DNA of 64,000 nucleotides from Psococerastis gibbosa (GCA_963971405.1 OZ020490.1:2852001-2916000), one strand, 5' to 3'; positions 42,391-52,988 are shown, counted from the first letter of the stretch. The notes: a model not told the origin generated them from the sequence alone. Numbers and translations are program-made.

Positions 42391-42693
42391 CCCTTTTATT
42401 ATGCTGATGTTGTTTTGTACATAGCATACAGCACAACTCCTGCTCCTTGCTGATGGATACAACATCCCAAATGCTGAGTTAGAATTGGTAAAGGACAGGC
42501 CTGAATCGCTCATTGTTTTTAGGGGGAGGGGGGGAGAGTCATTCATTTAGGAGAGGGTAATGAAGTTAGCCCAGGACTTGGTTCTTCAATTAAATTTTGG
42601 AGAAGGTAGCCTCAGCTTCGGACTTAATTATCGTATTGTACCTCAGATTGAGTATCACAGAACTGTTCTACCAATAAGGTGATTTCCACCATT
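42391..42693. other. Intergenic, no gene seen
   Basis: No recognisable gene; CCACCATT at 42686-42693 is the probable target duplication of the next element. Confidence 0.35.
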
Positions 42694-42871
42694 CAAGGCC
42701 GTGCCCAGGTTTTGATTTCGGGGGGGGGGGGGGGTCCAATTTTTTTTTAAACGTAATTTATTAATGAATTAATGGATAAATTCTTCAAACCATACAGGTT
42801 TACACACAAAACTCATTTGGGGGGGGGGGGGGGTCCGGACCTCATGGACCACCCCCCTGGGCAGGGCCATG
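42694..42871. mobile_element. hAT-type G-tract MITE
   Basis: Ends CAAGGCCGTGCCCAGG and CCTGGGCAGGGCCATG. Flanks are CCACCATT (42686-42693) and CCACTATT (42872-42879), an 8-bp duplication with one change. Two runs of 14-15 G lie inside. No ORF. Confidence 0.72.
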
Positions 42872-43051
42872 CCACTATTGTTTGGTAATGCAGATGACAT
42901 CTACTCGGGATTAAAAATTCGAAAGTAAAGGTGCAAAATAGCTAACTTAGGAGGTTCTTAACATTTCAATCAATTCCTGGCTAATTCACACTAATTCACA
43001 AGTTATAAACAGGCATAATTTTGGGAAACTATTGATAAGGTGCCAAACTAT

Positions 43052-43435
43052 GGCGCCCATTCCATTGACCGGCTAGGGCTACTTCCAAAAACAGTGACGT
43101 GGTAGCAGACATTCAAGACTTAGGTTGCGTTTCCACCGATCTCGCTTTGCAGAATGCAAATGACATTGACGGAAATTTGAATTTTTCTTTTTATAGAAAT
43201 CTATTAAAATGTTTGTACTTAACATATCCCATGACGCCATTTTTTAATTTTAGTTTGTTTGTTTGTTATTTTTCCTGTATGATCATTGATCAATTTTAAC
43301 TATGGCATAGAGGAAAATAACATTTCCGTCAATTCTGCAATGCGAGGTCAGTGGAAACGCCACCTAAGTCTTGAATGTCTGCTACCACGTCACCGTTTTT
43401 GGAAATAGCCCTAGCCGGTCAATGGAATGGGCACC
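43052..43435. mobile_element. PIF/Harbinger-like MITE, TAT duplication
   Basis: Same family as 38697-39063, with ends GGCGCCCATTCCATTGACCG and GGCCAGTTACC-type complement. TAT lies at 43049-43051 and 43436-43438. Long arms carry TCTGCTACCACGTCAC and TTTCCACCGATCTCGC; the two copies also share the AT-rich centre. Confidence 0.78.
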
Positions 43436-43721
43436 TATAGGGGGCGTATATATGGTGGGCCCGGAACCAAGGGTTAGTTTGACTTAAATGGCTGTATTAA
43501 TAGTCATTAGAGGCATAGGCCTCATAGTAATCGAACAATTAGGGCGGAGCCCATTGTCGGGGAATGAGGGCAACGTTTCGGGAGTGGGAACTAGTCCCAT
43601 CATCAGCTGGATTGATGGTTTCTGGACGATTCTCAATTATTGAGTTAATCCAATTCCCTAACTTCACTTTTTTCCTAACTCATGGCAACCATACCGTGTC
43701 TAATGTCATGATAGGCTGACG
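43436..43721. other. Spacer, no gene seen
   Basis: No gene. ATGATAGGCTGACG at 43708-43721 is duplicated after the next SINE. Confidence 0.4.
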
Positions 43722-44081
43722 GCCAACGGCCTTACCATGTTGATTCCATTAGAGCAGAGCATGTTTTAAACTGCGGCAACTTGGTAGTGTGCACAGCGTT
43801 GGCAGGGGAACCTGGTGGGACATGATAACGCGCTTAGGCAGTGTAAGTTGAGTCCTGGTCACCTCCGATTTAATCGTGTGACTTTACCACATGTTCCCCA
43901 AGTGGTTCGGAATCCACTATAATCAGGAGGTCCACCCTGTTAGTCAACTCCCCTTTCCCCGAGGTGAAAGAGTCTGCCCTTAGGGTGCCTCAAGTTAACA
44001 AACAGACTCACTCCACCCGCCAGGCTGACAGGGTTGCTTAAAGCAGAAATGCTGAAAGCAGGCGCTAGAAACAAGAACAAG
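43722..44081 (+). mobile_element. SINE family V2, copy 3, 14-bp target duplication
   Basis: Starts GCCAACGGCCTTACCATGTT and ends GCAGAAATGCTGAAAGCAGG, then AACAAGAACAAG. ATGATAGGCTGACG is duplicated at 43708-43721 and 44082-44095. This demonstrates that the V2 3' half moves as a unit with the V head. Confidence 0.9.
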
Positions 44082-44162
44082 ATGATAGGCTGACGTATGG
44101 GATCAGTACACAGGGCCATGACTGTTGCGTCTTTTAGCATCCTCTGCTTGAAACCTGTCTCC

Positions 44163-44619
44163 CTAAGAAGATGCTGGGGCTCTGTCCTTTTTGACTTCAT
44201 GGTCTTCAGTCCAGACTTGGTCTGCTAAATGTGACTTTTCTGTTTCTCCTAGCCTAACGCTCCACCCTAATGTGACTATGAGGCCCATGCCGCAAATGAC
44301 TATTAACACAGCAGGCAATGTAAGTCTGACTAACCCATTGTTAAATACCATGTTCAGTGATTCAAGCATAGCCTTTAATGGCAGAGGTACGGCCAACAGC
44401 AGTCTTGTTTCTCCCAGCCCAACGCTCCACCCTAATAGTTCGATAAATATGAGGCCCATGCCGCTAATGACTATTAACACAGCTGGCAATGTAAGTCCTA
44501 CTAACCCATTGTTAAATACCACGTTCAGTGATTCAAGCATAGCCTTTAATGGCAGAGGTCTGGTCTACAGCAAAGTCTTATTAAGCAATATTAATTCCTT
44601 GCCAAATCGGACTTTGTAG
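44163..44619. other. In-frame tandem duplication, open on both strands
   Basis: Two copies of a 165-171 bp unit (about 44240-44404 and 44405-44575) share CAACGCTCCACCCTAA, AGGCCCATGCCGC, ATGACTATTAACACAGC, TTCAAGCATAGCCTTTAATG. Length differences are multiples of three. Plus frame 44191-44619 and minus frame 44163-44540 are both open. The minus product repeats LPLKAMLESLN and LTLPAVLIVI, very hydrophobic and membrane-like; the plus product is Ser/Asn/Pro-rich. No family is recognised; it could be part of a real gene or a transposon. Confidence 0.4.
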
Positions 44620-46572
44620 TTGGAAGCTCCTCTAGGGTGCAGTCATGAAACTGTTGTTAGAAGAAGAGGGGGGGGGGGATCACGCGGCAAAAGGGGGAAT
44701 GAGAACAAGGTGCATTCCCTGGGGGACTTCCCCCCATTATCGTTACACACCTCCACCTGCGTCTACCATACTTTAAGATTAAAATCCCCCCCCCCCCCCA
44801 CCGTAATCCTGAAAATATGTTCTGAATTCAATATTGTGTGAACATGAGTATTCCGTGGGAACATTTTTGGGGTGGTCGGGCATTGAGATGCAAAATGTAT
44901 AACATATTTATTTAGCTTTTAAGCCTTGGCTTGTCTTATCATAGGCCTACTTTCTTTTTCATTCTTTTTAGTTTTCTTTTTATAATTTCATTGTAACTGT
45001 CTATAAATCTATATAGGCTGCTGGATGTTTTGTCTTTATAGTTTGATTACTGTCTACCGTAGACAATGGCAGATCCACGGGGGGGGGGGGGGTCAGGGGG
45101 GTCATGACCCCCCTAAATGAGTAAATTCATAGTATATTTATAAGACCTATTAAAAGAAAAAAATTGAATAAAACTCAATTTTTCAAAAAAAAAAATTACC
45201 TTTTAAACTTACAAAAAACATGTGACTCCCCCCCCCCCCCCTCCGCCCTTGACTGTAGACAACTTTTTGGTACTGTATCAGTGCCGGGTTTACTTGTCCT
45301 GGGACGGAATTAATTGTGTGGGGGGGCAGAAATGTCTTACACACATACACAGATATTCCACTAAAATTTTTAAAATACAAGCGGGGCCGCCCTTGAGCCT
45401 GCGGTGGGCGGCAGCTCGCTCCTTCGGGGCCTCGCATTAACGTGGTTCCATTGGACATTACGCAGCTCGCTCTTCGGGGGTCGCATGACACGTGACAAAA
45501 CGGAACAACCCAACGATTATCAACGTCAATTTTCCATTTCAATTGTTTTTTCAATTTTCCGCGCAATTTTTTAAATTTTTTCTGTCATAAGAACCTTCTC
45601 CTGACAATAACAAACACAACAACAACAATCTATGTAGGGATATAGGGATTCATTTTTATATAATGAGATAGAGACTCAGGATATAGAATAGCAAATTGAA
45701 TAGAATAATAGGTGATTAACTATTAATGCCACGCCACGTTTCAATTTCCCGCCAAATATTTCGACAAGTTTATTTATTTGCTATAGTTTGTTGTTATAGT
45801 TTTTTTAATCAATTGCGATTTTGTATTTTTATGTGGGGAGCCCTTTTTTGTGGGGGCCCCGGGGCCATGGCCCATAGCCAACCCGGCGCTGTATACTGTA
45901 CATATATATATATATATATTGTCTTGTAATTGGAATAAATGATTTATTTATACACTCATTCATACTGTGATTGGGTTGTAGGGTTATAAGGGGCAAAATG
46001 TCGGTTCTCCACTGTTTAGGACTCCCCACACATCTTTCATTTCATCTTATTAATCCCGGAAACAGAACAACGAGATATATTAAAATATGTGGCAGGGCGA
46101 GTTCCCCACGGGCATTATTAACTCAAGCTAAATTGAAAATGGTTTCAACCCCGGTAATGAGGGGTGGGAAGTCCGCAGGAAGTCTGATAGCGACGGTATA
46201 CATACCATGCAACTTCTAGTTTACAGTAATTAAATCTTACTGTACAAATATGGTCATAATTTTAAAATTAAATTAATTGCATTTGCTGTTGCTAATGAGA
46301 CTCGATTGCATCCGTACTTGTTGCAGTCATTCCTTTTTATTATTATCAATTTTTTTCAATATATTGCGCCTTGCTTTCCGGGTTACAGCTGAAAAAGTGA
46401 AAAATTATTTTTTATTACAATTATTGAAATGGAAATCGTTTAATGGGCTTAGACCAAATAAAACCTGTATAAGTCGAGAGGGATTTTATTTTAATATTCA
46501 CCTAAATATACATACCTACATACTTGTACCTATAAATGCTTATAAATAATAATAAGAAATAAATAAATAAGT
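44620..46572. other. Intergenic, no gene seen
   Basis: G/C runs at about 44669-44677, 44789-44800, 45079-45092 and 45229-45241, a (TA)n tract at 45903-45920, and a doubled CAGCTCGCTC-TTCGGGG motif at 45411-45485. Several frames of 60-130 codons are interrupted by these runs and lack domains. Confidence 0.4.
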
Positions 46573-46800
46573 CATAGACATGTAGAGTTTTGTAGTGGAA
46601 CGCACTCCAACTTTCACCCGAAAGGTTGTTGGTTCGAGTCCTACACTTGCTATATTTTCTGGCCATGCTTCCGAGGGCATTTAAAGCAGGCGGTCCCGGG
46701 CTTTCCTAGTTGAGTGTAAGAGAGGGCTTATAGCCCTAACTCCGCTAGGTTGACTTAGTAATAGAACAAAAAAGTCTATGCGTATTTATTTATCATTTAT
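46573..46800 (+). mobile_element. tRNA-derived SINE T
   Basis: GACATGTAGAGTTTTGTAGT, CGAAAGGTTGTTGGTTCGAG (B box GGTTCGAGTCC), CTATATTTTCTGGCCATGCT, GTAAGAGAGGGCTTATAGCC and an A-rich tail. A few extra bases lie in the A-box region. Confidence 0.82.
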
Positions 46801-47299
46801 TTATATGCTTATAATGTGTTGCCAACAGACAAAGTCCAAGAACAACATCACTTAGGCTACAATATAAACATATAAAAAAATAATATAGAATATATCGATA
46901 ACACTTGTGCTAATGCATTAAGCAAAGTCGTATGATAAATATAGTAAGTTATACAGTCTAGTACCGTATATAAAATAAAATAATATCACTTATACATAAA
47001 AGTAAAGTTAAGTCAGGTACCAGTATGTCGTTAAAATTTAAAATTAAACACAAACGCAAATATCTCAAAATAAACTAGTCAACGATACCCACAAAGAAAA
47101 TTCATGGAAATTCAATAGAGCTTTATCTAAAGAAAATGCATAAAAACCCCACCTTTATTAGTTCAACGTCTCAAAACGTGTAAACCCTCTAAAAAAACCC
47201 ACATTTGTTTTCTTTTGTCGCGATACAAAAAACTTTCTGATAAAAACACACAAGAATACATTTATTTTCTGCACAAGCCTCGCTATTGACTTCTTCGAC
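46801..47299. other. Intergenic, no gene seen
   Basis: AT-rich. The end (47155-47200) contains CGTCTCAAAACGTGTAAACC, a family A-like word. The minus frame at 47158-47568 spans unrelated repeats. Confidence 0.35.
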
Positions 47300-47535
47300 A
47301 GCTGTATTGCCTCCAGGTTTTGATTCCCAGTAAAAGTAAATTTGCTCCATGGATAAATCAGCTCTTCATTGCATCTGTGTGTACCTATCTTCCCAGTTTC
47401 CAGTTGCCCGATCAAAGCAACAGCAGTTGGCGGGAAAAATTGGGATTGTATGTTGAAGAGACCCGACATTTTTGTTGTTTTGCTATATTTTGTGTATTTT
47501 GGATTTTGACACGTTGTGTTGAGAGATGAAAAGGA

Positions 47536-47970
47536 TTGAACAACTCGCCGGAGCAAGAGGGAAAACAATGGCCGAGCTCAAGGCGTTAAGCGTCCGACCG
47601 GGACGAGTTCAGGAAATGGGTTCGAGGTGACCCCCCACCAGGGGCGTAAAGTTGGGGGGGGGGGGCACGGCCCAACTTGCCCCCCCCCCCCCCAGCCTCG
47701 AGCATTGTAAGACATGGTTCATACTTTATGGTCCCCTTTGCAGCAATATGAATATAAGCATTCCTTTTTTAGCTTTTTAAAATCTGCAGCGATACTTCAC
47801 TACTATTAAAATGCGTAAAACCCTACTATTTTGCTCTTATAAATTCAATTTTTCCTTATCCTGCCTGATGACGTCATAAGGTCTACTTAGTTTTGCCCCC
47901 GCCATCATTCCAAAACTTTACGTCTCTGCCCCCACGCTGCTCATGTGGCATTAAGGGGGAAGAAGAAGAA
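47536..47970 (+). pseudogene. RTE-like tail split by a hAT MITE
   Basis: RIEQLAGARGKTMAELKAL, a frameshift, then SDRDEFRKWVRGDPP; after the MITE at 47639-47928 it resumes with CSCGIKGEEEE from GCTGCTCATGTGGCATTAAG. It is the same RTE group as 52600-52988. Confidence 0.75.
47639..47928. mobile_element. hAT-type G-tract MITE
   Basis: Ends CAGGGGCGTAAAGTTGGGG and AAAACTTTACGTCTCTG. The flanks ACCCCCCAC and CCCCCACG give a 7-8 bp duplication blurred by the C run. Related copies are 13290-13547 and 54114-54708. Confidence 0.72.
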
Positions 47971-48095
47971 GTTTTGAGAGATTTGACGATTCTCAAAACG
48001 ACATTTTCTTGCTAAAAGTACTGTATTTTTTTAATTTTGGCGCGCTAGGAGAAGGCATTTCTCTAAATGACATTTTCCCGCTAAAAGTACATACT

Positions 48096-48160
48096 TTACC
48101 GCAATCTGGTGCTGCGCCTGCCAGTAAAGTAACGTAATGTCATTGTTAGAGCTAAAAGTT
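48096..48160 (-). pseudogene. Small LINE C-terminal fragment
   Basis: The minus strand reads NNDITLLYWQAQHQIAV, matching NKDISSLYWQTRHQMAV at 35650-35710. Confidence 0.6.
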
Positions 48161-48960
48161 ATATAAGATAAGTAGTTACTTTGAATTAGAGTGGTGCGTC
48201 GCCTAGCATGTAAGCCTATATTGCATCTGTGAAAAGGCTACAAAATATCAATTCAGTTTCTTTTTGCTCAATTAATCCCTTTTGGCGGGAAAAATTATTG
48301 GGCGTTGCTATTGGAGAGAACCACGGCATTTAACCCCAAAAAGTTTAGTGTTGCGAATTTTTTAGCGCATTGAGAGATGATGTTTCTTGAAATGTCATTT
48401 TCCCGCTAAAAGTTATGTATTTTATTGAATTTTGGTGCGCTAAGAGATGGCATTTCTCTAAACGACATTTCCCCCTAAAAGTTATTTAAGTTACTTTGAT
48501 TTCGAGTGGTGTGTCTCCTAGCATGTTATAGTATGCGATGCCTATGTATTGCATCTGTGCAAAAGTTACAGAATATCATTCCAGTTTCTATTTGCCCAAT
48601 TAATGGCGGGAAAAATTGGGTCTTTCTATTAGAGAGAACAGTGACATCTACCTCCAAAAAGGTTTGTAGCCTACCTGTATTTCTAAGTCTAGTGCGCTGA
48701 GAGATATTTCCTGAAATTACATTTTCCCGCCAAAAGTTTTCAAATTGAGTGGTGCGTCTCCTAGCAAGTAGGCCTATATTGCGTATGTGGGAGAATGTGT
48801 ACCTATCTTTCTAGTTTCCACATGCTGATCAAAGCGACATCCTTTGGCGGGAAAACTTGGTGGATCATATCATATTCAAGATAACCGATATTTTCTCAGT
48901 GAATGTTTTTGTATACTTTGAATTTCAGTGTGTCTTTTATAGTATGAGCATTTTGATGCG

Positions 48961-49309
48961 AAAATGGCGATTCTCTCCTTTATAGAACTCTAAGAAAACA
49001 TTATCGGGGAGACCTGTTTAGATTTTCCAGGCATTGCTCTGTGTAGTTTGTTCCAGAAAATGTCTTTTACCTTTGTTTGATTTTTCCTCTTATATCTTTA
49101 GCATGGCGCTTCTATAAGTTTATTGGATTACCTATTCACTAGCTTTGAGTCTTTGACATTGCAGCGATATACGATGATTCAGTAATACTTTCCACGTTTA
49201 CTTTGTGATATTTCGTCGTAGTGAAAAATAAAATAAACCAAATAACTTTGTCAAGTATTACTAAAAATACATATTAGATAGAGTGACCTGTTTCGGGACT
49301 AGGTCATCT
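48961..49309. other. Intergenic, no gene seen
   Basis: No gene or clear repeat recognised. Confidence 0.35.
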
Positions 49310-49380
49310 CCAGGCTTCTTCTTCAAATGTCTCTTCTGTCGAAGGTTGGCGATCATTATGGCAATTGTATCGTCAGACAT
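49310..49380 (-). pseudogene. RTE 3'-end fragment
   Basis: The minus strand reads IAIMIANLRQKRHLKKK, the final residues of the RTE group seen at 39390 and 62690, ending in AAG repeats. Confidence 0.65.
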
Positions 49381-49520
49381 CATACGCCCCAAAGGGTGAT
49401 TAGCGCATCGAATGTACTAGGCCATGATGTCTGTGCTAGGGAATTGTAATGCAGTGGTTTCCCGCTGCCTTCTGCATCCTTATTATATTGACTCTTAATA
49501 ATTGAGTTCCTCCACCTTCG

Positions 49521-49745
49521 GGACATTTAGAGTAGTGCCACAGACTCCAACTTTCACCCGAAATGTTGTTTGTTTAAGGCCTACACTGGCTACATTTTCT
49601 GGCCATGCTTCGGAGGGCATGTAAAGCAGGTGGTCCCGAGTCTTCCTAGTTGATTGTAAGAGAGGGATTTATAGCCCTAACTCCGCTAGGTTGGCTTAGT
49701 AACAGAACAAAAAGTCAATATTTATTTATTTTTTATTTATATTTA
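49521..49745 (+). mobile_element. tRNA-derived SINE T
   Basis: GGACATTTAGAGTAGTGCCA, CACCCGAAATGTTGTTTGTT (decayed B box), CTACATTTTCTGGCCATGCT, GGCATGTAAAGCAGG, CTAACTCCGCTAGGTTGGCT and an AT-rich tail. Confidence 0.78.
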
Positions 49746-50440
49746 TTCGGGGACAGTTTCCCAACTCCTGGACAAAAAGGGTGTTCTGTGTTTTTCGTTT
49801 ATCCCGACTCAAACTCGGTGCCCTATCTGGACAGTCACCGTTGCGCGATTCTATCTTCACCACGAGCAGGTACAGATTAAGGGTTTTCGCGCCTCACCTC
49901 TGAGACCATAAGGCGTTACTTAGAAGTTCAGCTACCTACTTTGAAGACAATCGTCAAACAACGGCTTACTATGCCGTTTAGTATTGTGGTTAAAAATGTT
50001 GAAAAAACAAAACAATACAATACCATACAATACAATATATATTTCCGTTAAATTATACAATACAAGTAAAGTATAAAATAAAATCGTTAGAATATCGTCA
50101 AAATCGGGTAGTTCTGTCATTGTCATTGTGCTAGTGCCTCAGAAAGAAAGCTTTCTCTAAGAGATGGTTTCTAAGCAATTTAGGGAAGTTAGAAGCATTT
50201 TCGCCGCTCTCAGTTCAATCGGGAGTTTTTTAAGGTTGGCGAAACCTTGTAGTATAGGATCCAGTCGCTCACACTTGGCTATACGTGGCGCTGGCCTTAC
50301 ATGGTCTCCCCGTTGCCTCGTGTTGTAGGTGTGTGGAACGTTTTGTTTAAATGTCCCCCACACCCCAGGCTTTAAGATAGGTAAAAATATGTACAGATAT
50401 GGGGCTGTCTAGATTTTTAATGATTTTGAATTCTTTCTAA
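49746..50440. other. Intergenic, no gene seen
   Basis: Contains an ATACAATACA-rich patch at 50010-50065. The minus frame at 50157-50363 (NVPHTYNTRQRGDHVRPAPR, then AKCERLDPI) has a mixed composition reminiscent of the last residues of some CR1-like proteins, but this is too weak to call. Confidence 0.35.
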
Positions 50441-50464
50441 AATTATCTTCTCTACATTTTTAAT

Positions 50465-50550
50465 CCAAGGTTAAGATTTAAAATGCAAACATGATAATTT
50501 TACAATGGAAAGTGCTATCAAAATTGTTTTGTTAAAATCTTTAATCCCCA
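50465..50550. repeat. Diverged arm of the 37.5-kb palindrome
   Basis: AACATGATAATTTTACAATG, GAAAGTGCTAT and CAAAATTGTTTTGTTAAA match the right arm at 37736-37800. Confidence 0.45.
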
Positions 50551-50552
50551 GA

Positions 50553-50712
50553 TCGATGGCCAGGTGGTAACGTGCTTGCACTTGTGCGAGTCTTTACACG
50601 CCATGCAATCGGAGTCATGTCGTACTCATCACAGGTAATAACCTACAGAGGCGATTGAAAAGGTCATACATTCATAAATTTTTTGTATGCGATTAATCTT
50701 TAAAAAAAATAA
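50553..50712 (+). mobile_element. SINE family P, copy 5
   Basis: ATCGATGGCCAGGTGGTAAC, TGCGAGTCTTTACACGCCAT, ACCTACAGAGGCGATTGAAA, TTGTATGCGATTAATC, then A run and AAT repeats. Confidence 0.65.
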
Positions 50713-51131
50713 TAATAATAGTAATTATAATAATATTTGACGGCATAGCAGACCCGCTGATTAATATAAGAGTTGTATTAGCTAGAGCTAGAGCAACCTT
50801 TTTTGTGGACCACCATAGCTGCCACAAGAAAATTGTCAAATTCAACATGCTAATATTTGATTAATTGTTTAGGACTGGTATAGGTTGGATTTTATAGTAG
50901 TAGTATGGTTGGACACAGTCCCAGGCCACGGTGTGGGCCCATAGGACAGGGGACCTCCTGATTATAGTGGATTCCGAACCACTTGGGAAACACAGTCAAG
51001 TCACACGATTAGTTCGGAGGTGACAAGGACAAGTCTTACCATGTTTCCCTACCGGCACTGTGCACACGACCAAGTTATCTGCATCTTTGAACCTGCTCTG
51101 ATCCGCTGGATTCAACTTGGTAAGGCGGCCG

Positions 51132-51614
51132 CAGGGACGGATCCTTGGGGGGGGAAGGCGGTGGGGGCAGTCGCCCCCCCCCCCCCCCGAGAAAAATAGC
51201 TTTATACTAGATAGAATGGACTTTTGAAGGAAATGAGGAGATATAACTGCAAAGGCTTTCACGGCCGGAGTCGAATGAGGAACCAGTAGAATCCGGGCTG
51301 ATGGGCCGTGGTCGAAGTGAAAGTGAACTTCCAAACGTTTCGTCAACATCTGCGGTCGACATCTTCAGTGGAAACTGCGTAGACTTATAAGATACAATCT
51401 TAGAAGTCTACGCAGTTTCCACTGAAGATGTCGACCGCAGATGTTGACGAAACGTTTGGAAGTTCACTTTCACTTCGACCACGGCCCATCAGCCCGGATT
51501 CTACTGGTTCCTCATTCGAAATGAAGAGAAATTGTTACTCAAGTAAGGGAAACGCGATATTTTTCAGGTCACCGCCCCCCCCCCCCCCGAAAACTTTTTC
51601 TGAAACCGTCCCTG
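51132..51614. mobile_element. hAT MITE inside the SINE, 8-bp duplication
   Basis: Ends CAGGGACGGATCC and AACCGTCCCTG; perfect duplication GGCGGCCG at 51124-51131 and 51615-51622. Reverse orientation to 4113-4305, which is the uninterrupted 193-bp form. Split by element E at about 51241. Confidence 0.92.
51241..51517. mobile_element. Element E copy 4, complete palindrome
   Basis: Two arms of about 130 bp meet near 51390. The minus strand of the left arm and plus strand of the right arm each carry CTGAAGA, stem GTCGAC/GTTGAC and GAAA (right arm 51422-51428 and 51449-51452). The host MITE reads AAATGAGGAG before and AAATGAAGAG after, a ~10-bp duplication with one change. No ORF of note. Confidence 0.85.
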
Positions 51615-51775
51615 GGCGGCCGGCGGTTGGATTTTATAGTTCAGAGCAAGACTTGCTGTATTTTACTTCAAATTTCTAATATCTCAGCTGATTTTTTTTC
51701 TTATTTTCTTCCACGGACCACCTGATATATGTCTGTGGACCACCGGTGGTCCATGGACCACAGTTTGGGAACCCG

Positions 51776-52555
51776 TGAGCTAAAGTATGTCGCAGAGCAC
51801 TGAGTGCTATGTCTTTCCTTTGTCAATTTTTCTCCACTCGCTTCTCCCCATATGGTAGCTTAAATTTCATTACCTGCTGTAGTTAATATGTACAAAAAGT
51901 ATAAAGGTACTTATGGAGCTCTTTGTTGAGCTTTGACGGTGTATGTGTCATATTAGTGTCGCTGTGATGTCTTGATTGTGCCAGCTTTGACATATTATGA
52001 CTTTGATTTAATTTGTTAATTCACATTACCTACATATTGCATTATATTATTGTTATTACGGCTGGTCAATGGGAGTTAATAATAATAATAAAAACTGACA
52101 TTAAAATAACAAATTAAAATAAAATAAAAATAAAATAAAATAAACATTATAAATAAATAACAAAAATAAATGGTTAAGCCTTGTTTAGCAGCACTGTATG
52201 AGTCTTTTGTCCCAAATAAGCGCTAGCTTGGGGATGCGGGATGGTATTATTATGTATTGTATTTTTGTAATATATGCTCCTTGTCTAGGGAATACTGAAC
52301 AAGGAAAAGAAAGAAAGAAAGACTTGGTGTTTGACAGTCCGCGCCACGATCATCCAATAAGATTATTTCTTCTTAGGCCTGTAAGTACGATTTTTCCGGG
52401 GGAGGGGGATGTTACGGTCTATTTGACCATGTAGAAGGCAGTATCAACTAAATGAACTTATGATTAATGCATACAATATATAGTAATATATTATAAATAG
52501 ACTTAAATAGACGCAGTAAGCAGGCAAAAGCATGACTTAACCAAGTAAAGATACG
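51776..52555. other. Intergenic with A/T-rich simple repeats
   Basis: AATAAAAT-type simple sequence at 52080-52165. The frame at 52198-52434 has no recognised domain. Confidence 0.4.
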
Positions 52556-52604
52556 TGTCTAGGTTGGTTTAGTAATAAGTAGAATAAAAAGTCATTATTT
52601 ATTT
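52556..52604 (+). mobile_element. tRNA-derived SINE T, 3' end only
   Basis: TCTAGGTTGGTTTAGTAATA, then AGAATAAAAAGTCATTATTT, the family T tail. Confidence 0.55.
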
Positions 52605-52988
52605 AAAGTCTTCTTCTTCTTCCCCCTCAGTGCCGCGTCTGCAGCGTGGGGGGGGGGGCCGCCCGAACCCTTTTCTTGAACTCGGTCGCCTTGAGCTCGG
52701 CCATTGTTTCCCTCTTGCTCTGGCGAGTTGTACAATCCTTTCCTCGAGGGTTGTCTTCGGTCTGCCGATGGGTCTTCTTCCTCGTGGCCTTGCTTCCTCC
52801 AACCTCCGGGCGGTCCTGTTCTCGCCCATCCTTTGGACGTGGCCGAACCATTGCAACTGCTTGTTCTCCATTCTTCTCTCTGTGGAATCCCCTTGCCTGA
52901 TGCGGTCACTTCGGATTCGGTCCCAACTTGCTTGACCAGCAATCCGTCTTAGACACGTCATCTGAGTCGCGTATTTATATAAAATCAT
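52605..52988 (-). pseudogene. RTE-like C-terminal fragment
   Basis: The minus strand reads QLQWFGHVQRMGENRTARRL, RGRRPIGRPKTTLEERI, then a frameshift and QEGNNGRAQ / RKGFGRPPP-like frames ending in GAAGAAGAAGAAG. LQWFGHVxRM and GRRPxGRP are hallmark C-terminal motifs of RTE-like elements. Three overlapping frames on the plus strand are shadows. Confidence 0.85.

Larger units (their letters stand above)
47300..48960. repeat. Diverged tandem repeats with E2F-like motifs
   Basis: Recurrent order: ATCTTCCCAGTTTCCA-like, TTGGCGGGAAAAATTGG, GTGCGCTGAGAGAT-like, CATTTTCCCGCTAAAAG, GAGTGGTGTGTCTCCTAGCA. Motifs matching TTTCCCGC or its complement lie near 47430, 48074, 48284, 48398, 48604, 48723 and 48846. 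Copies are uneven in length (roughly 240-390 bp) and one is split by the RTE fragment at 47536. Confidence 0.55.
50898..51624 (-). mobile_element. SINE family V1, copy 6, split; 15-bp target duplication
   Basis: GGTTGGATTTTATAG is duplicated exactly at 50883-50897 and 51625-51639. The SINE body is 50898-51131 plus 51623-51624, interrupted near its GGCGGCCGGC 5' end by the hAT MITE. Confidence 0.92.
50783..51775. mobile_element. hAT-like element, outer host of a four-level nest
   Basis: Left GCAACCTTTTTTGTGGACCA and right GGTCCATGGACCACAGTTTG, GGAACCCGTG; second copy of the element at 8418. Uninterrupted body would read GGTTGGATTTTATAGTTCAG; it is split by the SINE at 50898-51624. Confidence 0.55.

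Noticed and set aside
47158-47568. 136-codon minus-strand frame
   Set aside because: It runs through an RTE tail, an E2F-motif repeat and a family A-like word, so it is a composite of repeats.
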